From contig NZ_MRUH01000124.1 in the NCBI RefSeq assembly GCF_001922985.1, positions 1 to 64,000 of the forward strand: 64,000 bases of DNA, read 5' to 3'. The stretch's first letter is position 1. Every line of letters starts with the position of its first letter. Under the pieces are notes generated by a model. The model saw only the letters and a list, made by a program, of their open reading frames with translations, searched no databases and was not told where the DNA came from. Origin of the DNA: Teredinibacter waterburyi. Its GTDB lineage: Bacteria > Pseudomonadota > Gammaproteobacteria > Pseudomonadales > Cellvibrionaceae. Both the position numbers and the translations under genes were made by a program. This document shows, piece by piece, positions 1 to 10,410 of the stretch.

Positions 1-325
1 CGAGGTCGTCACTGTTTTCCATAATCTCGCGAAGCTCGTCTTTTTCTTCGGTTTTCTGCTCTAAAACCTCTTTTACAAACTTCATGTAAACCGTATAGAT
101 CTGGGTTTCTTTGCCTTCTTCTTCGATTAGGAAAAACGGCGCACGGTTCACATCGTGCTGTTGGGCTAGCACCATGCCCTCGCTGCTGGGATCACGCTCA
201 TCGGCAATTACGATACGATCAATGGCGGACATTTGACCGCTACTTTCGAGCTTGGCAAGTACGTCACCGCACTTCTTACAGGGCGTGCCGTCCGCTAGAA
301 TTTTTTTTACAAGGGTGATTGTCAT
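1..325 (-). CDS. Thioredoxin-fold protein with CxxC motif (3' part outside window)
   Basis: The reading frame starts at an ATG at 325 and stays open to the left edge, giving 108 codons of an incomplete gene. The N-terminus carries a CKKC motif (residues 16-19) in the context DGTPCKKCGDV. It is followed by a segment reading APFFLIEE, whose proline-bearing APFF resembles the cis-proline region of thioredoxin-fold proteins. The visible C-terminal part is charged and probably helical. The gene points the same way as cysH, which ends about 115 bp upstream of this start, so the two may be co-transcribed. I infer a glutaredoxin/thioredoxin-like redox role, possibly linked to the APS reductase next door. 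The exact substrate is not visible and the C-terminus is missing. Confidence 0.75.
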   Translation of the reverse strand, partial: MTITLVKKILADGTPCKKCGDVLAKLESSGQMSAIDRIVIADERDPSSEGMVLAQQHDVNRAPFFLIEEEGKETQIYTVYMKFVKEVLEQKTEEKDELREIMENSDDL

Positions 326-440
326 AATAAGGTTCCCATCTCGGTCATTGAGGTCGTCTTTTGCCGAGCGTTTATGTTCGGTTCAACAGCTAAACATTCA
401 GTTCAACAATTTCCGCTATGATGGGGGCAAAACTGTGCTT

Positions 441-1181
441 TTACAATCTCCCAGAACTACTGCGCGTGTTGGACGCGTGCAGCCCGCATTCTTTCTTGGT
501 GGCTTCTTCCCACCACCAGCGACCTTCGCGCTCGTGCTGACCTGGACCAACTGGTCGGGTACAAGGTTCGCAACCAATCGAGACAAAGCCACGATCGTGC
601 AGCGGGTTGTACGGCACACCTTCAGCGCGGATGTAGTCCCAAACCTGCTGTGAGGTCCAATTTACCAGCGGGTTGAACTTGGTCAGGGTTTCGTTAGGGC
701 GGGCGAACATCTTGTCATTTTGAATCACCGGTATATTCGTGCGCGTACCGGGGCTTTGATCCTTGCGTTGTCCAGTAACCCAAGCGTCCAGCGTCAATAA
801 ATGCTTGCGAAGGGGGCCAACTTTACGAATTCCGCAGCACTCTTTGTGGTTGTCTTCGTAAAAGCTAAATAAGCCTTTTTCAGAGACCAGCTTCTGCACC
901 ATGTCGGCGTCGGGCACGAGAATGTCGAGCTTAATGTCGTAGTGTTTCCGTACTCGCTCGATGAATTGGTAGGTTTCACTGTGCAAGCGGCCGGTATCTA
1001 GGCAGAATACTTGCACCCCCGGACGAATTCGACAGGCCATGTCTACGAGGACTGCATCTTCTGCACCACTAAAGGAAATTCCAATATTGTCGTGTTGCTC
1101 GAGTGCGTACTTCACGATGTCTTGCGGTGTTGCCAACTGAAGTTCGGCGTCGATATCCACGAGGTTTAGGGGGTTCGTCAT
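441..1181 (-). CDS. cysH: Assimilatory adenylyl-sulfate (APS) reductase CysH
   Basis: Cytoplasmic enzyme that reduces activated sulfate to sulfite during cysteine synthesis. The 246-residue protein has the PP-loop motif [10 protein letters not shown] (about 37-46), a CC pair at 115-116 ([10 protein letters not shown]) and CEPC at 204-207. Together these are the four [4Fe-4S] ligands that mark the APS-type enzyme rather than the PAPS-type found in E. coli. The catalytic cysteine is in the C-terminal KKECGLH motif (Cys232). The short tail after it is serine/arginine rich and of no obvious function. The gene is divergent from thrH across about 300 bp and lies upstream of the thioredoxin-like gene at the left edge, which could supply reducing power. 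Family assignment is secure; the link to its neighbour is inference. Confidence 0.95.
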   Translation of the reverse strand: MTNPLNLVDIDAELQLATPQDIVKYALEQHDNIGISFSGAEDAVLVDMACRIRPGVQVFCLDTGRLHSETYQFIERVRKHYDIKLDILVPDADMVQKLVSEKGLFSFYEDNHKECCGIRKVGPLRKHLLTLDAWVTGQRKDQSPGTRTNIPVIQNDKMFARPNETLTKFNPLVNWTSQQVWDYIRAEGVPYNPLHDRGFVSIGCEPCTRPVGPGQHEREGRWWWEEATKKECGLHASNTRSSSGRL

Positions 1182-1478
1182 GCTAGGGCTCGTATCTCTG
1201 GTGGTCTATTTAAGGGCTGCTCATAGCTGAAGTGCCAATAAACTGGGTTGAACTAGCCTAGTTTTTGAGCAATTGCTATAGGTGTCCGATTTTGGCGGCA
1301 AGAATACCAGAGCTGTCACCTCATGAGAAATAATGAACAGCGCTAGGCTTATAACTATTCTTTGTAAACTTCTCGGTTAGAGGTGTCTCTATTTACCGCG
1401 GAAGATTTGCCAAGTGCTGGCGAAAACTGTAGATTTGCCGCCTTATAGCCACTGATAATATTGCCTAAGGAGCAGAGT
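1182..1478. other. Divergent cysH/thrH intergenic region
   Basis: Non-coding stretch between two divergent genes that must hold both promoters. The short inverted repeat AACTAGCCTAGTT followed by T5 lies near 1250. I could not point to a convincing CysB site or a clear -10/-35 pair. Confidence 0.4.
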
Positions 1479-2096
1479 GTGGAAATTGCTTGTCTTGATC
1501 TTGAAGGTGTTTTGATTCCTGAAATATGGATCGCTTTTTCTGAAAAAACCGGTATCGAAGCGCTGCGAGCGACTACCCGCGATATCCCAGACTACGATGA
1601 ATTGATGACCATGCGGTTGGCTGAGTTGGACAAGGCTGGTCTGGGTTTAACGGAAATCCAAGAGGTGATTAGCACCTTGAGCCCGCTTCCTGGTGCTGCA
1701 GAGTTTCTGGATTGGCTGCGCGAGCGTTTTCAGGTGGTCATTCTCTCCGATACCTTTTACGAGTTTGCCGGGCCATTGATGGCGCAGTTGGGCTATCCGA
1801 CTCTGTTGTGTCACAAGCTAACCGTTGATGAGAGTGGTAAGGTAGTGGATTACAATCTGCGCCAAGCGAACCCAAAACGACAAGCGATTTGTGCCTTTAA
1901 AAGCCTTTATTATCGTACTATCGCAACCGGCGACTCCTATAACGATACCACTATGTTGACTGAGGCTGATGCGGGAATCTTATTCAGCGCGCCACAGAAT
2001 GTGATTGAAGAGTTTCCTCAGTTCCCTGCGGTACATAGCTACGAAGATCTGAAAAAAGAATTTATTAAAGCAAGTAATCGCGACCTCAGTTTGTAA
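1479..2096 (+). CDS. thrH: Phosphoserine phosphatase/homoserine phosphotransferase ThrH
   Basis: HAD-family enzyme of the ThrH type, known in Pseudomonas to dephosphorylate phosphoserine and transfer the phosphate to homoserine. The protein opens with EIACLDLEGVLIPE, the HAD motif I (DLEG). It has SDTFYEF (motif II) and GDSYNDTTM (motif IV), and ends TYEDL-like then SNRDLSL as in the pseudomonad enzyme. I choose the GTG at 1479 because AAGGAG sits six bases upstream and this start gives 205 residues, the length I recall for Pseudomonas ThrH. A TTG at 1461 would only add six residues that encode the ribosome binding site. Divergent from cysH. Confidence 0.92.
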   Translation: MEIACLDLEGVLIPEIWIAFSEKTGIEALRATTRDIPDYDELMTMRLAELDKAGLGLTEIQEVISTLSPLPGAAEFLDWLRERFQVVILSDTFYEFAGPLMAQLGYPTLLCHKLTVDESGKVVDYNLRQANPKRQAICAFKSLYYRTIATGDSYNDTTMLTEADAGILFSAPQNVIEEFPQFPAVHSYEDLKKEFIKASNRDLSL

Positions 2097-2340
2097 TTGC
2101 GCCTGAAAGCCTATTTTGATGGTTGGGTTTTATCGCTGCGCTTTCGTTAAACCTTCGTCGATGCTTGTTTGATTTTGGTTTAACGGAAGCGATTTGAAAA
2201 CCCGAGTGCTGGGATTGGTCGTTTTTTGGCTTGATTCGGTTGGGGTCGAGGTTGTCCTGTTGTGGGCAATTGATATTGCCGTTGGCCTCCAGGCAATGGG
2301 TGGAATTCCACGGATGGCAGTGTAATTGAGGTGGAATACT

Positions 2341-2664
2341 ATGGTTTTTTTCCCTTTAGAAAAAATACATTTACTCTACGACGGCTATCAAAAAGCCTTT
2401 CAGGTGGGGCGATTAAATCTTTTGTTGATACAAAGTGATGGGACGCCTTACCTTATTGAAAACAGATGCCCGCATATGGATGTTGCGCTTACCACGGCAA
2501 CGCAATTACCGGGCAACAAGTTACGCTGTCGTGCTCACGGCATTGAGTTCGAGTTAGAATCCGGTAGGCCGCAAGGGCCTCTAGCTAATACATTAGACTG
2601 TTTGAAAAAGTATCCCATTAGTTTTGATGGCAACGTGCTTGGTATCGAGTTGGACGCCAATTAA
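2341..2664 (+). CDS. Small Rieske [2Fe-2S] ferredoxin
   Basis: A 107-residue stand-alone Rieske domain. The two ligand pairs are visible: CPH (in NRCPHMDVAL) and CRAH (in LRCRAHGIEFE), followed by a glycine-rich GRPQGP loop. This is the NirD/BphA3-like arrangement with no fused partner. The ATG at 2341 is preferred over the upstream TTG at 2326 because GAGGT precedes it by a normal distance. It probably serves as a soluble electron carrier, but its partner oxygenase or reductase is not in the window. Its stop codon overlaps the 3' end of the convergent GNAT gene by four bases. Confidence 0.85.
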   Translation: MVFFPLEKIHLLYDGYQKAFQVGRLNLLLIQSDGTPYLIENRCPHMDVALTTATQLPGNKLRCRAHGIEFELESGRPQGPLANTLDCLKKYPISFDGNVLGIELDAN

Positions 2665-3620
2665 ATAAATATCTGAGCTAAATTCGGGTCGCTAGCGCTG
2701 CCGTACTGCCAAAGTCTTTCAAACTCATCAAGTTGACGTCGAGATTCCGCAGCCGCGTTGTACTTGGCAAAGCCAACAAAGTTCGCTTCATCGTTAAGAA
2801 ATACCAGTCGCTTTTGGTCGATTATTCCATAACTGATATTGGCGGTAGCCTCGTCTGTTGTCAGCACTCGAATTGCCATTCGGCTAGGTAGTCGCTGGCT
2901 GAGCTGCACTAGGGCATTTCGGTTGCCCTTTAGCGTTGAGCTATCTCGCAGCAGGATGCGTATCGACGAATTGCGGCTTAAGCGCGCCAGCGCCGATATT
3001 GCCGCGACTATTTGAGGTTTGTTCCAAATAGCTGGATGTAATTCACCGCAATATAAATCAAAGCTTCGACGCGCAATGTTAAGTTGTTGGCCAATGTGTT
3101 GGTTTAACATTGCCGCACTTTCAAGCCGAATCACCTCGTCACCATAAATAAATGTGTAGGTGTCTGCATTGCTGCGATCTAACTTCATATTGCGGTGGGG
3201 GATGCCGGCATCCATAAATACGTCGCCGGTTTCGATAAACCCGGCTTTGCGGTAGAAGCCAATGGCGTGAAGTTGTGCGTGTAAAAAGGGGGGATTGAGG
3301 TTGTCGCCAACATCGGCGAGCCGGCGCTGTAATAAACTACGCAGCATTATACGACCAATACCACAGCCTCTATGTTCTACGAGTACAGCCATGCGACCAA
3401 TTTGACCACTTGAGAGCAGACGTGCGCAAGCGACAGGTTTGTGGTCTAGGTAGACGAGTAAGTGCTGAGTAGCGACCGCCCGATCAAAATCATCAACTTC
3501 TTCATCTATCGGTACATTCTGCTCAGTGACAAAAACCTGATGGCGTATAGCCGTAAGGGCGTCCGCATACTCGTTCCAGCTAACCATACGAAGGTCAAAA
3601 TTATTGTTTACAGTCATCAT
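2661..3620 (-). CDS. GNAT acetyltransferase fused to an uncharacterised C-terminal domain
   Basis: About the first 150 residues form a GNAT N-acetyltransferase: a conserved IRHQVFVTEQNVP opening, then the acetyl-CoA loop around IGRMAVLVEHRGCGIG, and FYRKAGF near the end of the fold. This resembles ElaA-type proteins. The remaining 160 residues form a second domain, with segments such as FDLYCGELHPAIW, that I recognise only as an uncharacterised fusion found in marine gammaproteobacteria. It includes a DQKRLVFLND stretch that could be a degenerate phospholipase-D-like or nuclease-like fold. ATG codons at 3620/3617 are used; an in-frame TTG at 3680 would add 20 residues. Neither start has a strong Shine-Dalgarno sequence. 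The substrate is unknown. Confidence 0.75.
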   Translation of the reverse strand: MMTVNNNFDLRMVSWNEYADALTAIRHQVFVTEQNVPIDEEVDDFDRAVATQHLLVYLDHKPVACARLLSSGQIGRMAVLVEHRGCGIGRIMLRSLLQRRLADVGDNLNPPFLHAQLHAIGFYRKAGFIETGDVFMDAGIPHRNMKLDRSNADTYTFIYGDEVIRLESAAMLNQHIGQQLNIARRSFDLYCGELHPAIWNKPQIVAAISALARLSRNSSIRILLRDSSTLKGNRNALVQLSQRLPSRMAIRVLTTDEATANISYGIIDQKRLVFLNDEANFVGFAKYNAAAESRRQLDEFERLWQYGSASDPNLAQIFI

Positions 3621-3684
3621 AGTAAAATGGTCGTTGGTTGGTAATCTTGTTGCGGTCGTGTGCTGGATGTTAGGATTCAATCTA

Positions 3685-3708
3685 AGTCACCGCAAGAGTC
3701 ACCGCAAG
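3685..3708. repeat. Perfect 12-bp tandem repeat (x2)
   Basis: AGTCACCGCAAG occurs twice head to tail in the divergent interval between the GNAT gene and the membrane-protein gene. Either a duplication or a paired regulator site is possible. Confidence 0.7.
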
Positions 3709-3716
3709 TTTTAATA

Positions 3717-3746
3717 TTGTTACTTTTAAACCGTAGAGAATAATAA
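3717..3746 (+). promoter_or_regulatory. Candidate sigma-70 promoter for the membrane-protein gene
   Basis: TTGTTA (3717-3722) and TAATAA (3741-3746) are separated by 18 bp in an AT-rich leader that begins right after the 12-bp tandem repeat. This is a by-eye call only. Confidence 0.3.
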
Positions 3747-3817
3747 GAGTTTTAAACAAAAATCGATTAAAGCCAAGCCAAAAAATATAAGAAATATAGA
3801 AAAGAAAAGTACAAACA

Positions 3818-5086
3818 ATGTCCGACCAAAAAGGCGCGCGCATGAAGTTTTGGATAAACCCGAACCTGAATAACGATAATGTCATAATACTCGCTAAAAC
3901 AGCGGTCTTAATCGGCTCCTGCGAAAAGCTAAACTTGGCTCAGTTGGAGCAAAAGTTAAGGGATAATATCCATCCATTTAAAGCACTAGAGAAAAGTGCG
4001 TATAAAACGCTGATATTCGATAGGGTTACAACACTTAGCAGCCATCAAGATCGTAAAGCAATCAATAGTAAAGCCGCCAATAATCAGCGCGAGAAAAAAT
4101 CCAACCGTATAGATGTAAGCGTTGCCAATGGTGACGCTGAAAAAATACATTCGATTGAGTTCGCTGACGCCGCCAGCAAAGCTGATTTTTTGCAGTGCAT
4201 AGAGGGTTTGCTCCTTAAGCAATGGTTTAAGGCTCGCGTTGCACCATCAGCTCTGCAGACTTGGTTTGCCCCCGTAGCCGCTACTGTTATTGCCGTTGTG
4301 TTACTCGCCTCATTACTTTTCACGTTTAGTGGTTTGCTGTTGGTCTGTTCGGTGTTGTGGACTTTAGCTGCTACAGCACTGATTGTATACCGGCTTAAAA
4401 CCACGGTGTCGATGGGCGTTTGGAGTCGGTCACCCATACCTCAACCGCAATTGTCGTGGCGGAATCTCGTTACCGAGGCTGCAGCGGTGTTCATGGCTGC
4501 AGCAATATCCGTAATTGGGATTGTTGTTGTTTCAACCCTCGAACGCAATAGTGCGCAACAACAGCAAATTGATTCAAAGCTTCTTTCGTTGGTGTCACAG
4601 GAGGTTGCGCTTTTGTTTCCCGCCGACGGCTCTTCAGCTTGGGCGAGTGATGGCTTAAAAGCCGACGCAAACTCAGAGTCTGGGAGTGCTGCCTACAGTT
4701 TGCCACCCGGTACGAGTTTGGCCACCTTTGCACCGTTGATCTTCGAGCGGGCTATCGGTGAGTACGAGTTTTTACGCAAGGCACTTAGCTACAGTCAGCG
4801 TTGTCACTCAGTGGGTTTTCAGCGCACGGAAGCGTTAAACCAATTTACCGCCGAGCGCATGAACGCCAGCGGGCGATTTTACGCCATAGCTGAGATTTTG
4901 ATTGAAAAGAATATGGCGGTTACGCTAATGGGGAAGACTCAGGCCGCTGGTGATGTCAGTCGAGCGCTATTAAGGGACTTAGAAGGTATTGATCAGCGAT
5001 TTCAGTCGCAAGACAATAATCCGAACCCGAGTTTAATCGCCGAGTGCGAGACCATGACGCAGCGCTTAGAGACAAGTTCGGAGTAG
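3818..5086 (+). CDS. Unrecognised membrane protein
   Basis: I do not recognise a family. The 422-residue product has a charged, possibly cytoplasmic N-terminal 145 residues. Two closely spaced hydrophobic helices follow (about 151-171 and 172-191), then a third near 220-240 and a largely helical soluble C-terminal half of about 180 residues. Membrane topology therefore looks like two or three spans near the middle. The ATG at 3818 has only a weak purine-rich stretch upstream; a second ATG at 3842 is possible. The leader is distinctly AT-rich compared with the neighbours. The gene stands alone, divergent from the GNAT gene and convergent with roxA. Confidence 0.65.
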   Translation: MSDQKGARMKFWINPNLNNDNVIILAKTAVLIGSCEKLNLAQLEQKLRDNIHPFKALEKSAYKTLIFDRVTTLSSHQDRKAINSKAANNQREKKSNRIDVSVANGDAEKIHSIEFADAASKADFLQCIEGLLLKQWFKARVAPSALQTWFAPVAATVIAVVLLASLLFTFSGLLLVCSVLWTLAATALIVYRLKTTVSMGVWSRSPIPQPQLSWRNLVTEAAAVFMAAAISVIGIVVVSTLERNSAQQQQIDSKLLSLVSQEVALLFPADGSSAWASDGLKADANSESGSAAYSLPPGTSLATFAPLIFERAIGEYEFLRKALSYSQRCHSVGFQRTEALNQFTAERMNASGRFYAIAEILIEKNMAVTLMGKTQAAGDVSRALLRDLEGIDQRFQSQDNNPNPSLIAECETMTQRLETSSE

Positions 5087-5116
5087 ATTAAGGATTTAAA
5101 GAGCGTGGCCTAGCCG

Positions 5117-6286
5117 TTATGTTTCATCGGCGTCTACCAACCAGCCAAGCTGGGCAAGTTGGCGCAGCAGTTCACGTTCTTCAGCCGTTACGTCTTGGTA
5201 TTGGATCGCTTGATAAGCGCTTAGTTTCTGCGCGAGTGCGCGTGAACATTCCCAGGCCTCACCATTGATAAACAACTGACATTGGTCAGTGGTTTGTTTG
5301 TTAGCGGCATCGTCAGTTGCTGTGCTAATCGGGTAAAAAGCGCAGCGAGCAAAGCGCGATAGCGCGATGGATTCAGCGTTGAGTTCATCTTCGCTAAGCG
5401 CATTTTCGTCGGCGAATTGGCCGCCGGGATTCGGGCGAGTCATATAGCTGCCAAACCAATTCGCCAGCTGTTGTTCGTCACCTAATTGGCTCGCAATAAT
5501 CGCTTTTAATTGCTCAATACTGTTCGACGAGAGCTCTCCCGTATGCGCTTGCAGTGGCAGGTTTGGGTCGGTATAACGCTGGTCCGGATTGCAGTGAGAG
5601 GCGGCTTCTTCGGTTAAATCGAGCAGGATGTCACTGTAGCTGGGTGCGCGAAAGCCAATGCTGTAGGTAATGCAGTTTCCTTCCGCGGTTCCCCAATGTG
5701 CAACATTTGGCGGAATATACAGTAGATCCCCTGGTTCGACGATCCAGTCGTGCAGGGTGTCGAAATCCTTTAGCACTTTCATGTCTTGGTCTTCGAGCAT
5801 TTCACTATGGCTATCGCAGGTTTGACCGATACGCCATCGGCGTCGACCTTCGCCTTGCAGTAAAAATACATCGTAGTAGTCAAAATGCGGGCCGACACCA
5901 CCTTGGTCTGCTGCGTAGCTAATCATGATGTCGTCTAGCCGCCAGTTCGGAATAAAGCGAAACAAATCGAGCAGTGCGTTGACCTCTGGGTCCAGTAGAT
6001 CGGCGTGCTGTATTAGTAGTGTCCAGTGGGAGCTGGGCAGGGTGGCAAAGGCGTCGTCAGCAAGCGGTCCGTGAGTAAGTGACCACTGGTTTTGTTCTGG
6101 CTTTTCTATCACTAAGCGCGAGACCACATCCTCTTCTAGTGCAAGGCCTGCAAGTTCGTCACCACACAGCGGCGATTCAAATTGCGGTATGGCCTGACGG
6201 ATAAGCAGTGGCTTTTGTTGCCAATAGTCCCTTAAAAAGGTTTCGATCGGCATATCGCCAAGATGTGTTAAGCGCGCTTGAGTCAT
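5117..6286 (-). CDS. roxA: 50S ribosomal protein L16 arginine hydroxylase (RoxA/YcfD)
   Basis: JmjC-type cupin oxygenase that hydroxylates an arginine of ribosomal protein L16 using Fe(II) and 2-oxoglutarate. The iron-binding triad is visible: His134 and Asp136 in GPHFDYYDVF and His197 in PPNVAHWGT. The sequence IGFRAPS follows and carries the arginine expected to hold 2-oxoglutarate. At 389 residues it is slightly longer than the E. coli protein; the extra length lies in the C-terminal winged-helix-like half, around DDAANKQTTDQ. It lies 36 bp downstream of purB's stop on the same strand, so read-through transcription from purB is likely. Confidence 0.9.
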   Translation of the reverse strand: MTQARLTHLGDMPIETFLRDYWQQKPLLIRQAIPQFESPLCGDELAGLALEEDVVSRLVIEKPEQNQWSLTHGPLADDAFATLPSSHWTLLIQHADLLDPEVNALLDLFRFIPNWRLDDIMISYAADQGGVGPHFDYYDVFLLQGEGRRRWRIGQTCDSHSEMLEDQDMKVLKDFDTLHDWIVEPGDLLYIPPNVAHWGTAEGNCITYSIGFRAPSYSDILLDLTEEAASHCNPDQRYTDPNLPLQAHTGELSSNSIEQLKAIIASQLGDEQQLANWFGSYMTRPNPGGQFADENALSEDELNAESIALSRFARCAFYPISTATDDAANKQTTDQCQLFINGEAWECSRALAQKLSAYQAIQYQDVTAEERELLRQLAQLGWLVDADET

Positions 6287-6322
6287 AGTTGTTGTGGATC
6301 TTAAGTCTTAGGTAGCCGTAGC

Positions 6323-7804
<1,482 letters not shown>

Positions 7805-7868
7805 TCAAGCAAGCTTCTTCTCGAGACGGTACGTCTTTGGAGATCTGCAGCTGAAATTCCCCTAACGG

Positions 7869-7915
7869 AAAAGCCGCGCAGTTTACCCGATTCGCGGGGA
7901 TATTTCAGCGGCTTT
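7869..7915 (-). terminator. Possible terminator hairpin between hflD and purB
   Basis: AAAAGCCGC and GCGGCTTT are complementary arms separated by about 30 bases that hold a further CCCG/CGGG pair. On the minus strand the hairpin is followed by only a short T run, so attenuation is as likely as termination. Confidence 0.35.
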
Positions 7916-7969
7916 AACGCGGTGACAGTTTTTGTGGGACTATTTTGTAGGGCTGTTTTTGGAAGCGGT

Positions 7970-8605
7970 CTAATTTAGCGCTTTGCTTTCGCCGAGTAGG
8001 TCTGACACCGCCTGCTCGATACGGCTGCGGTAAAAGATTAAGTGCCAGCGAGAGCCGCCAGCTTGACGCCACAGGGTTGCTGCGCGAATACCGGCAAGTA
8101 GTAGGGAGCGAATTTGCGCGGCGACTCTAGCCTGCTGGAGGTAGTTGTACTCGCCGTTAACCTGAATGCGGTATTGAAATTTGCTAATAGTGTCTGTGTA
8201 AATATCCGCCACATTACTCACCACGTTGTCGTGGCTGAGGCCAAACATCTCCACCTGCTTTTCCACCTTTTCTAAGCGCGCGCCAATGATGTAGAGCACA
8301 TCGCTGCGCCGCGCTAAACGTTTCTGGAGGTGCAGTATCCCTAAGATATAGCGCAGCAGGTCGGCGTTTTTGGGGTCGCGATGCTGCTTCAGCAGCAGCT
8401 CGAGTGTGTTCAGTCCGTCGCTTAGCGTCGAGACGCTGCCGAAGACCTGCTCGGCATCGGTCGCCGATTGGACAAGCAAGCTTTTCATTGCCGTCTCAAA
8501 CTGTTCGCTTTTTAGGTAACCGGTTTTTGCTAGCTGTTCGACCAAACTGGCGGCTTGCGCCATACCTGCGAGACCAAGTGCAATATTGCGCCAAGACTTA
8601 TCCAA
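7970..8605 (-). CDS. hflD: High-frequency lysogenization protein HflD
   Basis: HflD-family protein of 211 residues, the usual family length. It is a peripheral inner-membrane, mostly helical protein that in E. coli binds phage lambda CII; its native role is unclear. The N-terminus (IALGLAGMAQAA) and the RYILGILHLQKRL segment are typical. The start is a TTG at 8605 preceded by AGGA with normal spacing. It follows mnmA after 17 bp and precedes purB, a conserved order, so the genes are probably one transcript. Confidence 0.93.
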   Translation of the reverse strand: MDKSWRNIALGLAGMAQAASLVEQLAKTGYLKSEQFETAMKSLLVQSATDAEQVFGSVSTLSDGLNTLELLLKQHRDPKNADLLRYILGILHLQKRLARRSDVLYIIGARLEKVEKQVEMFGLSHDNVVSNVADIYTDTISKFQYRIQVNGEYNYLQQARVAAQIRSLLLAGIRAATLWRQAGGSRWHLIFYRSRIEQAVSDLLGESKALN

Positions 8606-8622
8606 GAGTGTTTCCTGTCGAA

Positions 8623-9753
8623 TTATTGGGGGAAGTTGATGACCGCGCCACCAAGGCAGATGTCACCATCGTACAGTACTATCGACTGGCCTGGGGTAAC
8701 CGCGCGCTGAGGTTCATCGAACACAACCGATATGGTGTCGCTATCAGAGGATTCCAAGGTGCACCACTGATCCGGCTGCCGATAGCGTGTTTTGGCTAGA
8801 CAGCGATAACCGGCCGGCTTTGGCTCCCCGTTTATCCAGTGCACTTGGCTGGCACTAAGCGCTGGGGCAAATAAAAGCGGATGATTCTTACCTTGTACAA
8901 CCACTAAATTGTTGTTTTCCAGATCTTTTTGCGCCACATACCAGGGTTCGTCCTTGGCGCCAGGCACACCGCCGATACCCAGCCCTTGGCGCTGGCCAAT
9001 GGTGTGGTACATCAAGCCTTGATGCTCACCAATCACGGTTCCGTCGGGGCTAATAATCTTGCCTGGCTGCGCGGGTAGGTAGGTTTCGAGAAAATCCTTA
9101 AAGCGGCGCTCACCGATAAAGCAGATGCCGGTGGAATCTTTCTTGTCGTGGGTGACTAAATCGTGTTGCTCCGCCAACTGGCGAACTGCGGGCTTTTCCA
9201 GCTCGCCAACAGGGAAGAGGGTTTTGCTGAATTCGGCTTCACCAACGGCGTGGAGAAAGTAGCTTTGATCTTTGTTGCCATCGAGGCCTTTGCGCAAATA
9301 GGTTCGGCCGTTCTCGCGGTGACTGCGGGCATAGTGGCCGGTAGCGATAAATTCGGCGCCGAGCGCTTCGGCATGCTGCAGAAACACTTTAAATTTAATC
9401 TCGCGGTTGCAGAGAATGTCAGGGTTAGGCGTGCGCCCGGCTTTGTATTCGGCTAAAAAATGCTCGAATACATTGTCCCAGTAGTCCTGTGCGAAGTTTA
9501 CCGTGTGCAGGTGAATGCCGAGCTTTTGGCACACCGCCGCGGCGTCCAGCAGGTCGGTCATGGCGGTACAGTATTCGGTGCCGTCGTCTTCGTTCCAGTT
9601 CTTCATGAACAGGCCTTCCACTTGGTAACCTTGCTGCAATAGCAGTAGGGCGGCAACGGAGGAGTCGACACCACCGGACATACCGACAATGACTTTTGGC
9701 TTGCTAGCCGAAGGTGTTGCTGAGCTGGAGTTTGTATTGGCTAAAGTGGACAT
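8623..9753 (-). CDS. mnmA: tRNA-specific 2-thiouridylase MnmA
   Basis: ATP-dependent enzyme that thiolates U34 of tRNA-Lys, -Glu and -Gln, receiving sulfur through the Tus relay. The PP-loop GMSGGVDSS lies at residues 24-32. The nucleophile is Cys115 in [10 protein letters not shown] and the persulfide cysteine is Cys211 in [10 protein letters not shown]. The N-terminal 18 residues (serine- and threonine-rich) are an extension with no obvious role. At 376 residues it is of normal length. It is the first gene of the mnmA-hflD-purB-roxA minus-strand run. Confidence 0.96.
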   Translation of the reverse strand: MSTLANTNSSSATPSASKPKVIVGMSGGVDSSVAALLLLQQGYQVEGLFMKNWNEDDGTEYCTAMTDLLDAAAVCQKLGIHLHTVNFAQDYWDNVFEHFLAEYKAGRTPNPDILCNREIKFKVFLQHAEALGAEFIATGHYARSHRENGRTYLRKGLDGNKDQSYFLHAVGEAEFSKTLFPVGELEKPAVRQLAEQHDLVTHDKKDSTGICFIGERRFKDFLETYLPAQPGKIISPDGTVIGEHQGLMYHTIGQRQGLGIGGVPGAKDEPWYVAQKDLENNNLVVVQGKNHPLLFAPALSASQVHWINGEPKPAGYRCLAKTRYRQPDQWCTLESSDSDTISVVFDEPQRAVTPGQSIVLYDGDICLGGAVINFPQ

Positions 9754-9939
9754 GAATAACAGCTATTGGCGACTTAGATTTGACTGGGGAGCGAATTGTA
9801 AACTATTGCGGGTACGCGCGGCGAGAATCCCTCGTTGAACATGCCGCTACAAAAAGCGTTTGTTTGCAACCCGTCAAGCCCATCTGGCGCAATGCCGACG
9901 GGGCTTAACGAGCGGACTGAGGAAACGGGGGCTTGGTGA

Positions 9940-10320
9940 TTACTTTTGTAACTGACTTTTGTGTTTATTCACAGCGTGAATAACATAGTTAGATTCGAAA
10001 TAAACGGTAAAGTCGGTGTATTCCCAATAGAAAATGGGTGGTTCACCGGTTGGCCCTTCTTTAGTTTGTGGGGCGCCAAAGCGTTGTTCGACTTGCGCTT
10101 TGGTCATGCCACGGTTGGGTAGCGTTGCACTCGAAGCGACTCGCGCTGCGGTTTCGGGGCGAGGCATTTGAACGGTTTCGGCACTAACCGATATTGCTGC
10201 CAGACTTAAGCCGGAGGCCATAGCGACAACAAGCGCGCATCGACGAGTTTTTCCTTTAGTAACCCGTGCAGAGATTCCTGCCGTGGTTGTTGATGCGTGT
10301 GCGGGTAGCATAGTTGTCAT
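9940..10320 (-). CDS. Small exported protein with BamE/OmlA-like motif
   Basis: A 126-residue protein. A hydrophobic stretch at about 28-48 ends in SVSAETV, which reads as a signal-peptidase I site, so the mature protein should be periplasmic. The mature part contains RGMTKAQVEQRFGAPQ, which matches the helix-turn of the SmpA/OmlA (BamE-like) fold, followed by the beta-strand pattern FYWEYTDFTVYFE. It is not BamE itself: there is no lipobox and the length and context differ. The start may be ATG 10320 (GAGGA upstream) or the ATG three codons in. Its specific function is unknown. Confidence 0.75.
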   Translation of the reverse strand: MTTMLPAHASTTTAGISARVTKGKTRRCALVVAMASGLSLAAISVSAETVQMPRPETAARVASSATLPNRGMTKAQVEQRFGAPQTKEGPTGEPPIFYWEYTDFTVYFESNYVIHAVNKHKSQLQK

Positions 10321-10410
10321 CCTGTTCTGTCCTCTAGAGTCTTAAATAACGTAAATAAATAATTCTGCGCTAGGGTGTTTGTGCCAAGGGCTTTGTATTT
10401 GTGAGGCTGC

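Noticed and set aside
252-653. 133-codon plus-strand frame overlapping cysH
   Set aside because: It is antisense to cysH over most of its length and the sequence looks like an ordinary shadow frame.
9876-9906. Hairpin AAGCCC...GGGGCTT downstream of the BamE-like gene
   Set aside because: The arms pair but no T run follows on the minus strand, so a terminator is not supported.
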